Shown one piece after another: positions 35,777-47,431 of a stretch of 64,000 nucleotides of DNA; position 1 is the first letter of the stretch, and every line of letters starts with the position of its first letter. Below the pieces are notes generated by a model. That model saw nothing but the letters and a program-made list of their open reading frames with translations, was not told where the DNA came from and ran no database searches. The DNA is taken from the NCBI GenBank assembly GCA_023014365.1, contig JAEBUN010000002.1:1426001-1490000 (forward strand). Direction: 5' to 3'. The translations under genes and the position numbers were made by a program. This DNA is from Lepiota brunneoincarnata. Its lineage: Eukaryota > Basidiomycota > Agaricomycetes > Agaricales > Agaricaceae.

Positions 35777-37400
35777 CTATGAAATAGGTGGGCGATTGGG
35801 TCTCGAAGAACTGCCGCGAGAGTGACTGCGACGTGGGGGGTCTGTGAGATCGATCAGTCGAGAGTCAGGGTCTCGATGCAGGCGGCGCTCTTCGGTGGAG
35901 GAACCGATTCCCTGCTCCATATCCATGTCTTGGATTAGTCCTTCCTTTTCTGAAGGAAGGAAGCCTAATGTGTTGAGGTTTGCTGCTCTTGATGATGGAG
36001 GGTCGGCCAGACGTGTTGGTTCCAATTCAATGTCTTGTGATGTGGTGAAGATGGCAGGCAGGAAAAAAAGAATTCCGTTCCTTGGCCATCTCCGCCGCGA
36101 CCGAACTGGAGTACGGGGAGGATCCTGCCTCAGACTTGAGAGGGTAACTATCCTGTTGCGTACCCGCTGGTAGACTGCGGCAATAGGACTGGCTGTACGG
36201 CCAGCGTAATCAGCCAGTGTCGATACCTCCGACGCGGTAGGGGATGAGGGTCTAACATCAAAGGGAAGGTGAAGAACAGGGACATCGCTGTCAATGGGGG
36301 ACCCGGCTTCGCTGCCTGGGGAGGAGGGTTGTGTATTTGGCGCCCAAGGGCCGCCCAAAACAAGATGCCAGCGTCCTGAACGCTGTGATAAGCGTGGCAA
36401 GAGGACATCGTATCTCCTAAGGCTATAGCGCCGTTGGCCCTTGGGCAGCTTGAGAAGACCGAGTATCAGGATGATAAGCCCCAACCACATGAGGCCCTTA
36501 CCCCACGTGCCGAGGAAGCCAATGAAGGCCGCATCATCAGCATGCCAGCTACTGCCGTAAAAGTGGGAGAAGAAGGAGTGGGGCGCTTCGCCTTCTTTAG
36601 CATTTTTCCCATAGAGGGACTTGGGGAGAATGCGGACTTCGCTGATCGAGGTGGTTGGGTGGGCAGAGGTATAGATGCCGTATTGTGCAGACAGAAACAT
36701 GGGGCCTGTGGAAAACATGACGGTGGGATAGTTGAGGACCCAGGAGTGGTCGAAGGTGACGAGGTTGTGGATGGTTTGTTCTATGAAAGGATGATTTGGG
36801 GCAGAAAACATGAGGTCATTGGATACGCCGACCGGAATTGTTTTTGGGAGGATGACTGGATAAGCAAGTAAAGGATCCACCCGACGAAGGCAACCCATGT
36901 CCAAATCTATATAGACACCACCGTAATGATGAAGAACGAAGTAGCGGATGACGTCGGCGCGTTGGATGTTGTATTTGTAGCCATCGAAGGTTTCAAGAAA
37001 CCATGGGTAATGCTCTGCAATAAAGCTCCGGGACCCAGCATCTGTCCAAAGCATGTATGTGCTGTGATACCAGGTTTCAGCGCAACGCAAGAAGGAGGAA
37101 GGCATGGACTCACTAGTCGGGCATCATGTCGCGACAACCTTGGGATATATGCTGCCAGCGAACGGGAAGTAACTCCGTCTTCCATGTCTGGTGGATGATT
37201 TTCGGTATGTATTGGGGTTGGTTGTGCTCTGCGGGGTCCCAGTGGGTAGCATTGTTGAGGATAGGGACCTCTAGTTCGGAGAGGTATGCATCGGGGTCGA
37301 TGGCAAGGTAGTAGGTGACGGAAGAGAGGACGATAACAGTTCCGACCAGGAAAAGGGCTAGGATAGAGAGAAAAATGTAGAACGCTCGGCGGCGGTTCAT
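35777..37400 (-). CDS. SUR1: Mannosyl phosphorylinositol ceramide synthase catalytic subunit (Sur1/Csg1, GT32)
   Basis: Two exons, 37400-37114 and 37061-35777, encode 523 residues. A signal-anchor lies near residues 6-28 (FYIFLSILALFLVGTVIVL). The GT32 core follows: YIPKIIHQTWKTE, MLWTDAGSRSFIAEHYPWF, NIQRADVIRYFVLHHYGGVYIDLDMGC with the D-x-D motif, DLMFSAPNHPFIEQ, VMFSTGPMFLS and HADDAAFIGF. A second membrane segment (LMWLGLIILILGLL) is followed by a polar tail of some 220 residues. Yeast Sur1 has about 380 residues and no such tail. The enzyme adds mannose to inositol phosphorylceramide in the Golgi, so it acts downstream of the ceramide synthase gene in this window. Confidence 0.85.
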
Positions 37401-37840
37401 GTGGGAAGAGGAAGGGAGGAGGGCCAGTCAGGCCAACGATTTTCCACTTCTAATTGTGTCTTCGGCCCCTCCGGCCGGCTTGAGGCCGGGTAATTGATCA
37501 ACAATGCTATTGGAAAATACCCGCAGTTCCCGCAGTCAACCTATGCTAGCATGCACTGCATGGCCATCGTTCCTTGTCGATGCGTAGCCCGCCGCACCGT
37601 CAGATCGGCAGTTTACATCGAAAGTTCCTCACAACACATCAAACGTGGATGCCAGGGTAGCCGGGGAAATCTGATGCAGAAACATTGCTATATTCCAACT
37701 AGCCTAGGCTTCGGCACGCCCTATTTGGGTGATTCTGGCATTGCCTGACAAAGCGCCCTGGCCTGTAGGAGGGTATATTCCGCCAACCAATAGGGAGGTA
37801 CAATTAGCAAATACTTAAGATATGGCAAAAGGGCTCGAAG
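37401..37840. other. Spacer between SUR1 and SWT1 genes
   Basis: About 440 bases upstream of the SUR1 start and downstream of the SWT1 stop. It contains a short GC-rich inverted repeat (CCGGCC 37471-37476 and GGCCGG 37484-37489) about 75 bases before the SUR1 start. I see no coding reading or mobile element relic here. Confidence 0.5.
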
Positions 37841-39268
37841 CTACGAATATTCAGCACTAACATACTGTTCCAATAGACCCGCGTTATGCAGCATCGCCTC
37901 GTCTTCCCAAGTCTCGCCGATCTGTCGCAGACTAGCCACTGCCGCTCTCCACGCACTTGCAGACCATTCCGCACCTGAAAGGGCTCCGTTGCCGGAGTAC
38001 GGATCTCTCAGGAATCGCTGGAGGGGAGGATCCGACTTCGCGAAAGCAATCTTCTTCTTGTCTTGCAGATATTCTAGACAATCGGCGATGTCCCATTCAT
38101 CGAGCGCTTTATCCTGTTGTTGCCAACTTGGAGCGTACTTAGACACAGAGGGTCCTTTGCCCTTCGTTTTACCCAGATTCGCAATCTCTTCCCCTCCCAC
38201 TCGCCGTACAAGTGCCTTGAGCAATGGTTTGAACCGCTCGATCACCTGATAGTGGACCAGTGTTGCCTTGGGTATCTGCAGTTGAATCTCTTCATCAATC
38301 AACATCCTCCCGTCATCCTGTTTGCTGTCATTCTGCTGGATCATACGGCGACAGCTACGGACAATCTTCTCCAAAGGTGCTCCGTATTCCGGTAGTATTC
38401 CTTGGAGGCATTTGGCCAATTCAGAGCTACTATATTCATGTGGTGGAGGCGGGCTGATGAATTGAAGTCCTGTAAATTCCGGTGGGGATCGAAATCGTTT
38501 TCAGCAAAGCCAACTCCAACTGTAGCGTGTGTTCCTTACCTTCATGGTCACACTTGAGGCAGAGGTTCTTATCACCTGTATACAGCACGACAGGGGCCAG
38601 TGACTGAAAGTATTTACAACAGTCGATAATCATGTCGTCATTGGTAGACGTCTGAAAGGTTCCGTGGGCAAAGCACGTAGATTTCCAAGGGGAAAAGCTC
38701 ACCTCACCCCTCTCCCTGATCTTCCAGTTCCCCGTCGGTTTGCACGTTTCGCGTTGGGCCTGACCTTTAACAATAGGTTGAAGTAAATCCTTCCGTGTGA
38801 CTTCCCTCATCATCCAGTCCGTCGCATGCCGGGCCAAACGTCCAAGGTCTGGTTGATTTTTCTGGCTTGGGTTCATTCAAAAGTCATGAATCAGGGCCAG
38901 AGGCTCCACCCCGTTTCGTATCACGTACAAATCAAGTTCATTGAGCACAATCCCAGGACAAATCACTGCGACCGGCGCACTCGCGAAAGCAATGTCTTCG
39001 ACAAAACTTTTGAGTATCTTCAGATGGTGCAGTAGAATGTTGGTGTCCACCACAACGTAGATAACGTCATTCATTGCAGGCTTTGGGGAGGGGGGGGGGG
39101 GGTACATATTTATGAGGACAGTGGAAAAGGAGTTGTTGGACATACTCGCATTTCAACATCCTGATTGGCAACATCATCCAGTACTTGCAACTGCGCTGTG
39201 GGGGGTGAGTTTGTATCTCCTGTGCACGATTGAGCTGTGCGTACCACTCGTACTTGTTGGCCAATCAT
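37841..39268 (-). CDS. SWT1: PIN-domain endonuclease Swt1
   Basis: The PIN domain begins after a short exon (LQVLDDVANQDVEMR): NDVIYVVVDTNILLHHLKIL carries the first Asp, APVAVICPGIVLNELDFQ the Glu, NDDMIIDCCKYFQ an Asp and VVLYTGDKNLCLKC the last Asp. The join GAT TT|C CAG restores DFQKNQPDLGRLARHATDWM. After the PIN domain, CDHEGK and a helical C-terminal region (LDEWDIADCLEYLQDKKKI, WSASAWRAAVASLRQIGETW) follow, as in Swt1. Swt1 is a nuclear endonuclease involved in quality control of mRNPs at the pore. The proposed start at 39268 is tentative; a longer N-terminus may exist. The intron before the PIN exon ends in a run of 13 C's. Confidence 0.8.
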
Positions 39269-39502
39269 CAAGGTATGCCATATTGAATGCGCAGGCAGGC
39301 GGATTAACAGATAGTCACGTAGTCACAGTTGAGCGTTTACATCGGTTCTTTCAGGTTAAACCAAAAAGTACAGTTATATTGTGTTGCTCTATTCTAAATG
39401 CACTCAGAGAATACGGATGCTCATTATCATGACAATAAGGATAAGAATGTGTTGCATTATCCAATGCCGAATGTGATGTGTGGTGAGGTTGGGGAAAGAC
39501 GT

Positions 39503-41991
39503 TCATGATTGAGCCAGGGCCAGCTTTTTAGAGGGAGGTGTACAGTCTGCCTCTAGTGACTCCGGCAATCCATCGAAGTCAACCTTACGTTTAGTGCCCG
39601 CAAGTTTCGATTGTGTCGACGACGGTGACCTTGAGGGCGACTTCGATTTTATCACTCTTACAGGCGGTGGAGTCGAGCGTGATGCCATAACCTCAGGGGT
39701 AGACCCTCGGCTTCCTGTTGCCATCTCATTTTTAAGTCGAGCTACTAGATTATTTGTAGAAGCTGCGGCCTCCGCATGGCATGTGGCATGGAATATCTGA
39801 AAGTTCATCAGAAACTTGTTGGTAGCTGACTCGGAAAAAGATCACTCACTCGGTCATCTCTCTTGACTGCGTTTTTCCATACCCACTCTTCTTCATCCTC
39901 GAGAAATTCTATTTGCAGTGCTTCCTTACAAATTGGGCAGGACATTGGCTTAGCTTCATCACCATTCGGAACAGCGATGTATTGCGACTTAAGCTCAGCT
40001 TCACGCTTTGCCTTCTCAACGCCAGTAGCGACCTTCTCATGAGAAGTCCCGACTTTAGCAGGCCGCGGCTTTCCTTTGCTATCACAAGGCTCATGAACCC
40101 AGTCCTGTAGTAGGGCCAGATTATTGAACAAGGGAAATATTTTCGGCATTCAGCGGCTACATACCTCAACATTGACGAACCAGCTCCTGCTATGGCCGCG
40201 ACCCAGACTCTGGCTCAACTTGCGGTTCTGCCGGAAATGCATATCCAGATGGTCCTCCAGACTCTTCTTTCCCATCGCCGTATCGGGGTATCGGACACCG
40301 CACTGCTTGCATTGAATCGACAAGTAATCGTACAAGAAATCAGGGATAGCCGGGTCGACGCTGTAGGGAAAGGTCAGAGTTGACCAGAACAAGTTTAAAA
40401 GAGCATCCTTACCGAGTAATATCGACTGTGGACAGTTTCGCATCTTGTTCCAAGATCCGCGTGCGATACTCCCTCCGTGTTTCCTTGATAGCATTCAGAT
40501 CGGCTGCTGAGGGTGCAAATTTTGGCTCCTCTTGTGTTGCTTCCGAGTTGTTAAGGTTGTTTGCAGGGGATGCAGAGACAAGACCAGACTTCATGAGCGT
40601 AGAAAGAATATTGGAAATATTTAATTGGGCTTGCTCAGCGGGTGCATCCATTGTTTCGTTAGCAGGTGCAGATGGGGTATGTGGTTCGACTTTAACCTGG
40701 GGAAGGGAAGGGAGGAGAGAAGTAGCGGAGGTATAAGGGACAGTGGGCGCGGGGTATACAGCTGGGGTTTGTTGAGGTACAAACGAAGCGGAAGCAGTCC
40801 ATTGAGATTGGGGGGGGTGTGTGGCGACAAGAGGCTGCTGAACGGATGGTGGACGAACGAGGCTACGCAGTTGAACTAGAATCTGATTCAGCTCTTCTTG
40901 CGAAACGCCAGCTTCGACAAGATTTCGTAACTATGGCTCAGGTCAGCTTCCGGTGAGACCGAAATGCATTAGCCACAAACTTACTTGCATAAGAATTTGC
41001 ATATGATGCTTGGCGGTAACATCATTCAGGTTGGCCTGGACTGCTCGCTCTTTTGCCTGGAGGGCAAAATTTAGCTCGCTCATAACTTGGGGTTTTGTTA
41101 CCTGACCGGGGCCCTGCAGAATGTCTGAGATGTTACTCGAGGGGCGACGTGAGTAGAAACGCACAGCTTGGTCACCCCAAATGCCCCGTTCTATGGCGAT
41201 CTGAGGAGTAAGGCCAAAGAGTTCTTTACCGGTAGGGGAACCAGTGCGCCAAGTCAGTAGCATTTCATCCATTTTACTACGAGTGTTGTCGTCAACCGCT
41301 TTATACGTTTCGAGAAAGAGGGGAATGACGAAGGAGGCGAAGATGCGCGCATAGGGCTCATACACATTCTTCGAGATAGCATCAAGGAGGTAAAACGCCG
41401 GAAGCTTCATCCAAGGGGGGACCTGAAATAATTACCAAATAGAGAAGATGAGTCAGCAAATCCATGGAACACTCGGGAGACAAAAAGGCAGTGAGGAGCG
41501 GGTACCCTTGAGGCATAAGGCTCTTTTCAAGCGGTTCTGTGTCTTATGCTCAGGTGTACAGGCTATACTATATACATAGCGTTCAATCACATATGGAAAG
41601 CAATGGATAATCCCCATTTCAATCCTCCGCTACCTCGTGCTGCAAGAGCATGCATGAAACAGTGCTGAGTAGACGGAATACTCACCTTGCGAATATGGCT
41701 TTCGAGGCATTGGGCTACGACGTCCGCATACCGCGAGTATTCCTGAGCGTAGAACGATAGGTTTTGTATGATCGGCCGCGAGTTAAATTGGAGTTGGTCG
41801 AGTCGGCTGCTGTAGTCTCTGCGAAAAGTTGCCGGATCAATGAGGTGAACAGTAGGTGGTGGTGGATGGGGTATGGGTTGGGAAGGCTGCTGGGAATACG
41901 GATACTGATATCCGGTCTGGGGTGCCGGCGTAGAAAAGCTTGGGCCACCATAGGTTGGTTGACCGTAATAACTCTGAGAGTAGAGAGACAT
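39503..41991 (-). CDS. PCF11: Cleavage/polyadenylation factor Pcf11
   Basis: The N-terminus is Tyr/Gln/Pro-rich (MSLYSQSYYGQPTYGG), then the CTD-interaction domain: FRRDYSSRLDQLQFNSRPII, YADVVAQCLESHIRKVPPWMKLPAFYLLDAISKNV, YARIFASFVIPLFLETYKAVDD and MLLTWRTGSPTGKELFG. After Gln-rich linkers come a zinc finger (CKQCGVRYPDTAMGKKSLEDHLDMHFRQNR), a second zinc finger (CPICKEALQIEFLEDEEEWVWKNAV... IFHATCH) and a Ser/Pro-rich tail with KRKVDF. This is the complete domain order of Pcf11, which binds phosphorylated RNA polymerase II and links cleavage to termination. At least four introns were inferred. The gene lies divergent from uL6, with about 710 bases between. Confidence 0.88.
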
Positions 41992-42703
41992 GTTCAAACG
42001 AATAAAGAGGAATTGAATGCTTGACTGCTGGCAGTGAGGTAACCTCAAAACTCGAGAATGGAGAGAAGGGAAATCCCAGATCAATTACCCAGACGTTGAC
42101 GAGTGCGTAGTGGCGAAGGTGTATTATTCAAAGAGCTCACACAATCTGCCACAGACAACGACGACGACGATGAAATGCTTCGAGATGATGGTTGGGGAGC
42201 AAGAAGACTCGTGGCACGTCGGAGTATTTCCACACGCTTTCAAGCTCCGACTGAAGTATCATTGTTCGCCACCTTGATTCCTGAGTCAATCGAAGTTGCG
42301 AAAGGGCCGGATCCAAGACCATTATGCAGGCGGCACAGCACTTTCAATCGATAAATTTAATTGAAATATCTCTCCATTGCGTGGATTTCACAGCCGTGCG
42401 GTGCTACTGGGTAGTTTGACCCAGTGAATGGCACGTTTACCCACTCCCGATACGGACAATTTGTATTATGTCAGCACATCCGTAACTTTCCCAGTCCGAA
42501 ATCCACCTGTGCCCCACCCCCCCAAACTCACCGTCCCAAGGTATGTTCCATATTCTATTACCAGAGGTGTCCGCCTCAGAAAGGCTTTGTGGCAAATTAC
42601 CAATCATTTGGTACCGGTTTCATCGAAATCGGTGGGATAAAAGTGCTGGATGCGAGAAAGACACTCTGGATGAACTTGGACTCACACTCTTCGTACTCAA
42701 CAG
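41992..42703. other. Divergent spacer PCF11/uL6 with likely 5'UTR intron
   Basis: About 710 bases. The uL6 ATG follows directly after caacag, and a donor gtatgttcc lies at 42541, so the uL6 leader probably contains a 163-base intron ending at the start codon. An upstream open frame starting at 42428 precedes that donor and is probably untranslated leader or a small upstream ORF. A frame at 42103-42354 is open but unrecognised. Confidence 0.45.
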
Positions 42704-43439
42704 ATGCGCGACGTCCTCAAAACCGAAGAACTAGAAATACCCGAAGGCATTGAAATTTCTATCAAATCGCGCCTCATTACCGTCACCGGACCCCGCGGCA
42801 CACTGAAAAAGAACGTGCGACATGTCGATATGGATATCCGGCTATTGAAGGGCAAGACTACCAAGGTTAGTCTCGCGGTCTGGCAAGGTGGTCGCAAGCA
42901 CGTCGCGTGCTTGCGTACGATCCGCAGTTTAATCAACAATATGATCATTGGGGTAACGAAGGTGCTTGACAATTCATATTCCCGTCTTTCTTGCAACTGA
43001 TTCGATGTGTATACAGGGTTTCCAATACAAAATGCGTGCCGTTTATGCACACTTCCCCATCAACTGCATTATTCAGGACAGTGGACGGGGTGTCGAGATC
43101 CGTAATTTCTTGGGGGAGAAGGTTTGTTGATACGGCACTGGTTGTTTATTTATTGACGATCTGTATGATTTTCCTAGACTGTGCGACATGTCGACATGCT
43201 GGAGGGAGTCACCGTCTCTGAATCGAAAGCGCAGAAGGATGAGCTGATCTTGGAGGGTAACGATATCGACAATGTTTCTCAGTCGGGTAAGCACAATTCA
43301 CCTTGTCGCCGGTGCCAGGCACTAGACACACCTCCCAGCCGCATCCATACAAGGCATTTGCCGTGTCCGCAACAAGGATATTCGCAAATTCCTTGACGGT
43401 ATCTACGTGTCCGACAGGGGTACCATTCTCCAAGCTTGA
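42704..43439 (+). CDS. RPL9: 60S ribosomal protein uL6 (L9)
   Basis: Four exons give [70 protein letters not shown], then [65 protein letters not shown] and [23 protein letters not shown]. This is a complete uL6, which sits near the GTPase-associated centre of the large subunit. The third exon begins straight after cctag. Start at 42704 gives the conserved N-terminus. It converges on STE14 with about 320 bases between. Confidence 0.93.
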
Positions 43440-43758
43440 GCGGGGTCTTCTGTTATACTGTATGATGTACTGCCTACCACACACGTTATGATAAACCATG
43501 CATCATGGCACTCTCCGACTCTCCGTCAATATATGTTATGACATCGACATCCCAAACGGAAAAAGCTCTCGATAGGAGCATTTGTCAAGCGGGAGCCTGC
43601 AGGCCCAAATTAAAATCGCGTTTTTCAAGTATAAACGGGGCACCCTAAATCTCAAATTCTAACCCGTAGATGTAACAAAGTGAAGGGAAGGAAACAAAGG
43701 CACATTCCCCCTCGTGGCGAACACCATCGCCCCATCCATATGGTAAATTATGGATTTA
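43440..43758. other. Convergent spacer between uL6 and STE14
   Basis: About 320 bases between two converging stop codons. Near 43630 there is a TATA-like gtataaac on the plus strand, but no gene begins after it. I see only 3' ends here. Confidence 0.45.
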
Positions 43759-44749
43759 CTAAGGGATGAAAGGAATCCTTGTCCCGACCCGTTGGCGATA
43801 TGCGGCGTAATCCTGACCAAAGAATTTGATAAGAGCGCGTTCTTCGGCTTTGAATGGTAAGTACATGTTAGAAGCGCCGAACCAGGACCAAGAATACCTT
43901 TTATTCGATAGTAGAAGAACCTCCAAAGGAGGATCGCATACAAAATAAAGGACATGGGATTTTGCAGGACCAACTGCGTCCCGAGAGCCCAGTAAAAGAA
44001 CCCAGCATACGATGGGTGCCGGAACCAGCTTCTCAACATGAATACCAGACCGCAAACCTAGGAGGTAAAACATACCCGTAAATACCATCTGTGACAAGCT
44101 GGTGGTTGTTCCGCTTCTCAAATGCAACAGCATGAGAAAAATTGGTCGATGCATGAATCATGGCGAGCGAGCGCAGAATTTGTCCACAAAATACTAGGAG
44201 GATTCCTAGTCGAGAAGGGTTAACACGCTTTTGGGAAATACGGTAAAAGCAGGATACCCAATTGAGAGACATAAGGAAAGGTCTTTGATGCGGGTTTGAA
44301 ATAGAGGAGAAGTAGATACTCTGTCAGTGCTGTTCCATGAGCAATATGATACATGTTTCCATTGTTCAGCAGAAAGGCTGTCATGAGGATCATGAGATCA
44401 GTTGTTTGCGGAGACAAAAAGACCTTGACGCACAATCAATACTACATTTCTCCAGGTTCCACCCTGCGGTCACAGCGAACTCTGCCCAATGGAAAAAAGA
44501 CCAGGCAGCGAGGAAGAGCCCAAGCTGATAGGTTGACCACCAGTATCCCGGGAAACCGCCAGCAGCGAATGTCACAAATGCAACGGAACAAAGGCCTCCC
44601 AGGAGAAAAGCAGTAGCTGCCACACCAAGAGGGGTGTTGGGTAGACCGCCACGGAGTTCTACGGCCTCTGGTTTGAGTGGTATATGATTATGTGCAACAG
44701 CGCGCCTTCGCAAGTGGTCTTCTATCGGATCCAAGTCGCCGGACGTCAT
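43759..44749 (-). CDS. STE14: Protein-S-isoprenylcysteine O-methyltransferase (Ste14/ICMT)
   Basis: Start MTSGDLDPIEDHLRRRAV leads into membrane segments (PLGVAATAFLLGGLCSVAFV, TYQLGLFLAAWSFFHWAEF), TAGWNLEKCSID, then FLLNNGNMYHIAHGTALTEYLL, GILLVFCGQILRSLAMIHAST, NFSHAVAFEKRNNHQLVTDGIY, WFRHPSYAGFFYWALGTQ and EERALIKFFGQDYAAYRQRVG. The RHPSY-GFFYW and E-x-x-L-x-x-x-FG-x-YxxY motifs are the SAM- and prenylcysteine-binding signatures of ICMT. It methylates the C-terminal cysteine of prenylated Ras proteins and mating pheromones in the ER. Divergent from the mitochondrial EF-G2 gene with 116 bases between start codons. Confidence 0.9.
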
Positions 44750-44865
44750 GGAGGAGAGCAAAGATGAACAATGTTCATATTTAGACACAATGAAAGGTTG
44801 AAATGTTATTTATCTGTGTTTACCGAGTATGCGGATCTGCTGAAATTCTTGTGTATGTTTGGTCC

Positions 44866-47395
44866 ATGATTTTACTCCGACGACATTTTCGTCTTCGCAG
44901 ATCTTGTCGACCGTTGCCGACTCGATCTTACTCGACCAGGACGACCAATGATCCCTCCAAGTTCCGCAACATGGCGCTAGTCGCCCACATCGGTAGGGCG
45001 ACCGTCTAGTTCATGGCGGGTCTGTGTTTATACTCTCCTTTATAAGATTCTGGGAAAACAACTCTGACAGAATCAATTCTATATAAATCGTCATATCTAG
45101 TTGAATCGGGGACAGTCGATTCAGGCAGTACGACCACAGACTTTCTCCCCGTTGAAAGGGAAAGAGGCATCACGGTCCAATCCGCCAGTATACCCGTTCA
45201 GTGGAAAAACTGGACTTTCAACCTCATCGACACTCCTGGACATGCAGACTTTGGCATGGAAGTAGAATGTGCCAGTCGCGTGGTTGACGGCGCTGTAGTC
45301 CTCATTGACTCGGTTGAGGGGGTTGAGGCTCAGACGAAAGGTGTTTGGACCCAGTTAAACCGGCAAGTGATTTATACGCCACTTACTTTCACTGGAATTT
45401 TACCTGACTCGCTGATATTAGGTACGATGTTGCAACTAGACTTATCTTTCTCAATAAGATGGACCGTCCTGGAGCGTCGTTCAAGTCCGCTCTCTCCTCC
45501 ATCCTGCTTAACCGACTTCATCCGCAACCCATACCTTTGGTATTGCCGATTGCATCTTTCAATCCTTTAGCATATCATCGAGCAGAACCTGGGATACAGG
45601 GTCTCGTGGACCTAGTTAAATGGGAGCTGTGGCGATGGAATGATGACAATGAGCCTGCTGTCACACCCTTACCACGGACAGTGAACGGACTTGTCTCTGA
45701 ATTTGAGCCCAACCATCCGGTTTCGTCCCATTTATTGACTGCGCACACCCATCTGTTGGACAACCTCTCTATGCACTCCGAGGAACTGATGGATACACTT
45801 CTTGGGTTGCCTCCTACCCCAGACGCATACCTCGGGGTCGACACTTCCCGAATCCTCCCCTGCCTTCGTCAGGCATCCCTCCAAAATACGATTCTTCCGA
45901 TAGTCTGCGGCTCAGCTATCCGGAATATTGGCACAGAATTGGTCCTAGATTATGCTGGTGAATTGTTTGCCAGTCCTTTAGACGTACCTCATGCCACTGG
46001 AAACTCGAACACTCCCTTGAGACTTCTTGCATGGAAGGTTAGCTGGGATCCAAGAAGAGGTTGGATGACGTTCGTCCGTGTTTACTCGGGTACGTTTTCA
46101 CCGAATTTCAACAGAGGCACTAGACCTAACCGGCCCCTCTAGGTCAACTCACGCGTCAAAGCAGGCTCCTTAATACCAACGGAAACAAAAAAGAAGTTAT
46201 TTCGAAAATCATGCTTCTCTATGCTTCCGAGTTTCGAGAAGTAGACGAGCTTCCCTTTGGATCGGTGGGGGTCATTCTGGGTCTCAAACACACCCGAACT
46301 GGTGACACCCTCGTCGCCGCTGGTATACCCGCCTCTGCTCGTTCAGCGATGCGCAACATCACCCCTCCCCCCCCTGTCATTTCGTCTTCAGTCATCCCCC
46401 AATCCCATGCAGATTCGGATCCGGTTCAACACGCTTTGGAGTCACTGGCGCGAACAGACCCATCTGTTCGTGTTGATATCCAGGAGGGCCAAGTGCTGGT
46501 TCACGGCCTTGGGGCTTTGCATCTCGAGATTGTGGAGGGACGACTAAAAAACGAGTGGAACGTCAACTTTGAGTTCGGAAAACGTAGAGTGAGTTATCGT
46601 GAAAGTCTTGGAAAGGCCGTAGTCGATCCAGGATGGGATACTTGGAACACCGACGTTGGCGGCGGAAAGTACATCTCAGTAAAAGTACCTCTGATAGTGC
46701 GCCACTTGGAGAGCGGAGAGGAAGGTGATCCCGTTTGGGATGGCAACAAGGTGCTCGATGAGAAGGGCAATCCCGTACCAGCACCCGAGTCCATCCCCGT
46801 GGGGCCGCTTTCTTACATCGCCCAAGGTATTGCAAGCACGCTCTCGAGTTCACCCCATTCATCCCTTGCTATGACCAATGTTCGCATCCGGATAACTAAA
46901 GAAGCCTTGACCGCTCACGCAACCCCATCGATATTAACAGGAGCGGCAGCCGCAGTACTACGTCAGGCTTTCCGTGGCGCGGGACCTGGATCTATTTTGG
47001 AACCCTTTATCAACCTCAAGGTCACAGTTCCTGACTGCCATATTGGCAAGGTGATTCGTGATCTCACGGAGCACGGGGGTGAAGTTCTGGAGCTAGGCAC
47101 TGGGTCAGCTGCGACCACCGAAGGTGAAACTAGCGATGGGTTCGCTGAGGATGGAGTCTATGTCCCTCCCCAGTGGTTGACACCATCAGCAACGGACAGT
47201 TCATTGAAATCGTCGATCTCAAGGGTCAAGCGGGCTGTTCATGGCTTGGCGCCACTGAGTCAATTCTTAGATTATTCCCAGCGTTTACGCGCACTATCTG
47301 AGGGTCATGGGGCGTTCGAGATGTTTACAGCAGGGTTCAAGCAAGTACCAGAGCCGAGGCGGCTGGAGATTCTACGGGAAATAGGAAGGGCATGA
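44866..47395 (+). CDS. MEF2: Mitochondrial elongation factor G2 (ribosome-recycling GTPase)
   Basis: A basic mitochondrial presequence (ILLRRHFRLRRSCRPLPTRSY) is followed by RNMALVAHI. The P-loop is completed across an intron: ATC G|AT TCT GGG gives AHIDSGKTTLTES. Other GTPase motifs: RGITVQSASIPV (switch I), LIDTPGHADFGMEVE (G3), LIFLNKMDRPGASF (G4). The domain II-V text follows (LLYASEFREVDELPFGSVGVILGLKHTRTGDTL, VHGLGALHLEIVEGRLKNEW, GKRRVSYRES, ILEPFINLKVTVPDCHIGKVIRDLTEHGGEV, QFLDYSQRLRALSEGHGAFEMF). The short G' region and QFLDYSQRLR suggest EF-G2/Mef2, which with RRF splits mitochondrial ribosomes, over Mef1. Ends 36 bases from the next converging stop codon. Confidence 0.88.
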
Positions 47396-47431
47396 AGTAG
47401 ACCACTGCAGGAAAGAACCGAAGACAGAACG

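Noticed and set aside
42103..42354. Small open frame in the PCF11/uL6 spacer
   Set aside because: No homology recognised; it lies in the likely promoter and leader region of uL6.
44975..45055. Apparent loss of the P-loop in mitochondrial EF-G2 (open frame stops after AHIG)
   Set aside because: A standard intron (gtagggcga to ataag) splits the P-loop codon; splicing gives AHIDSGKTT.
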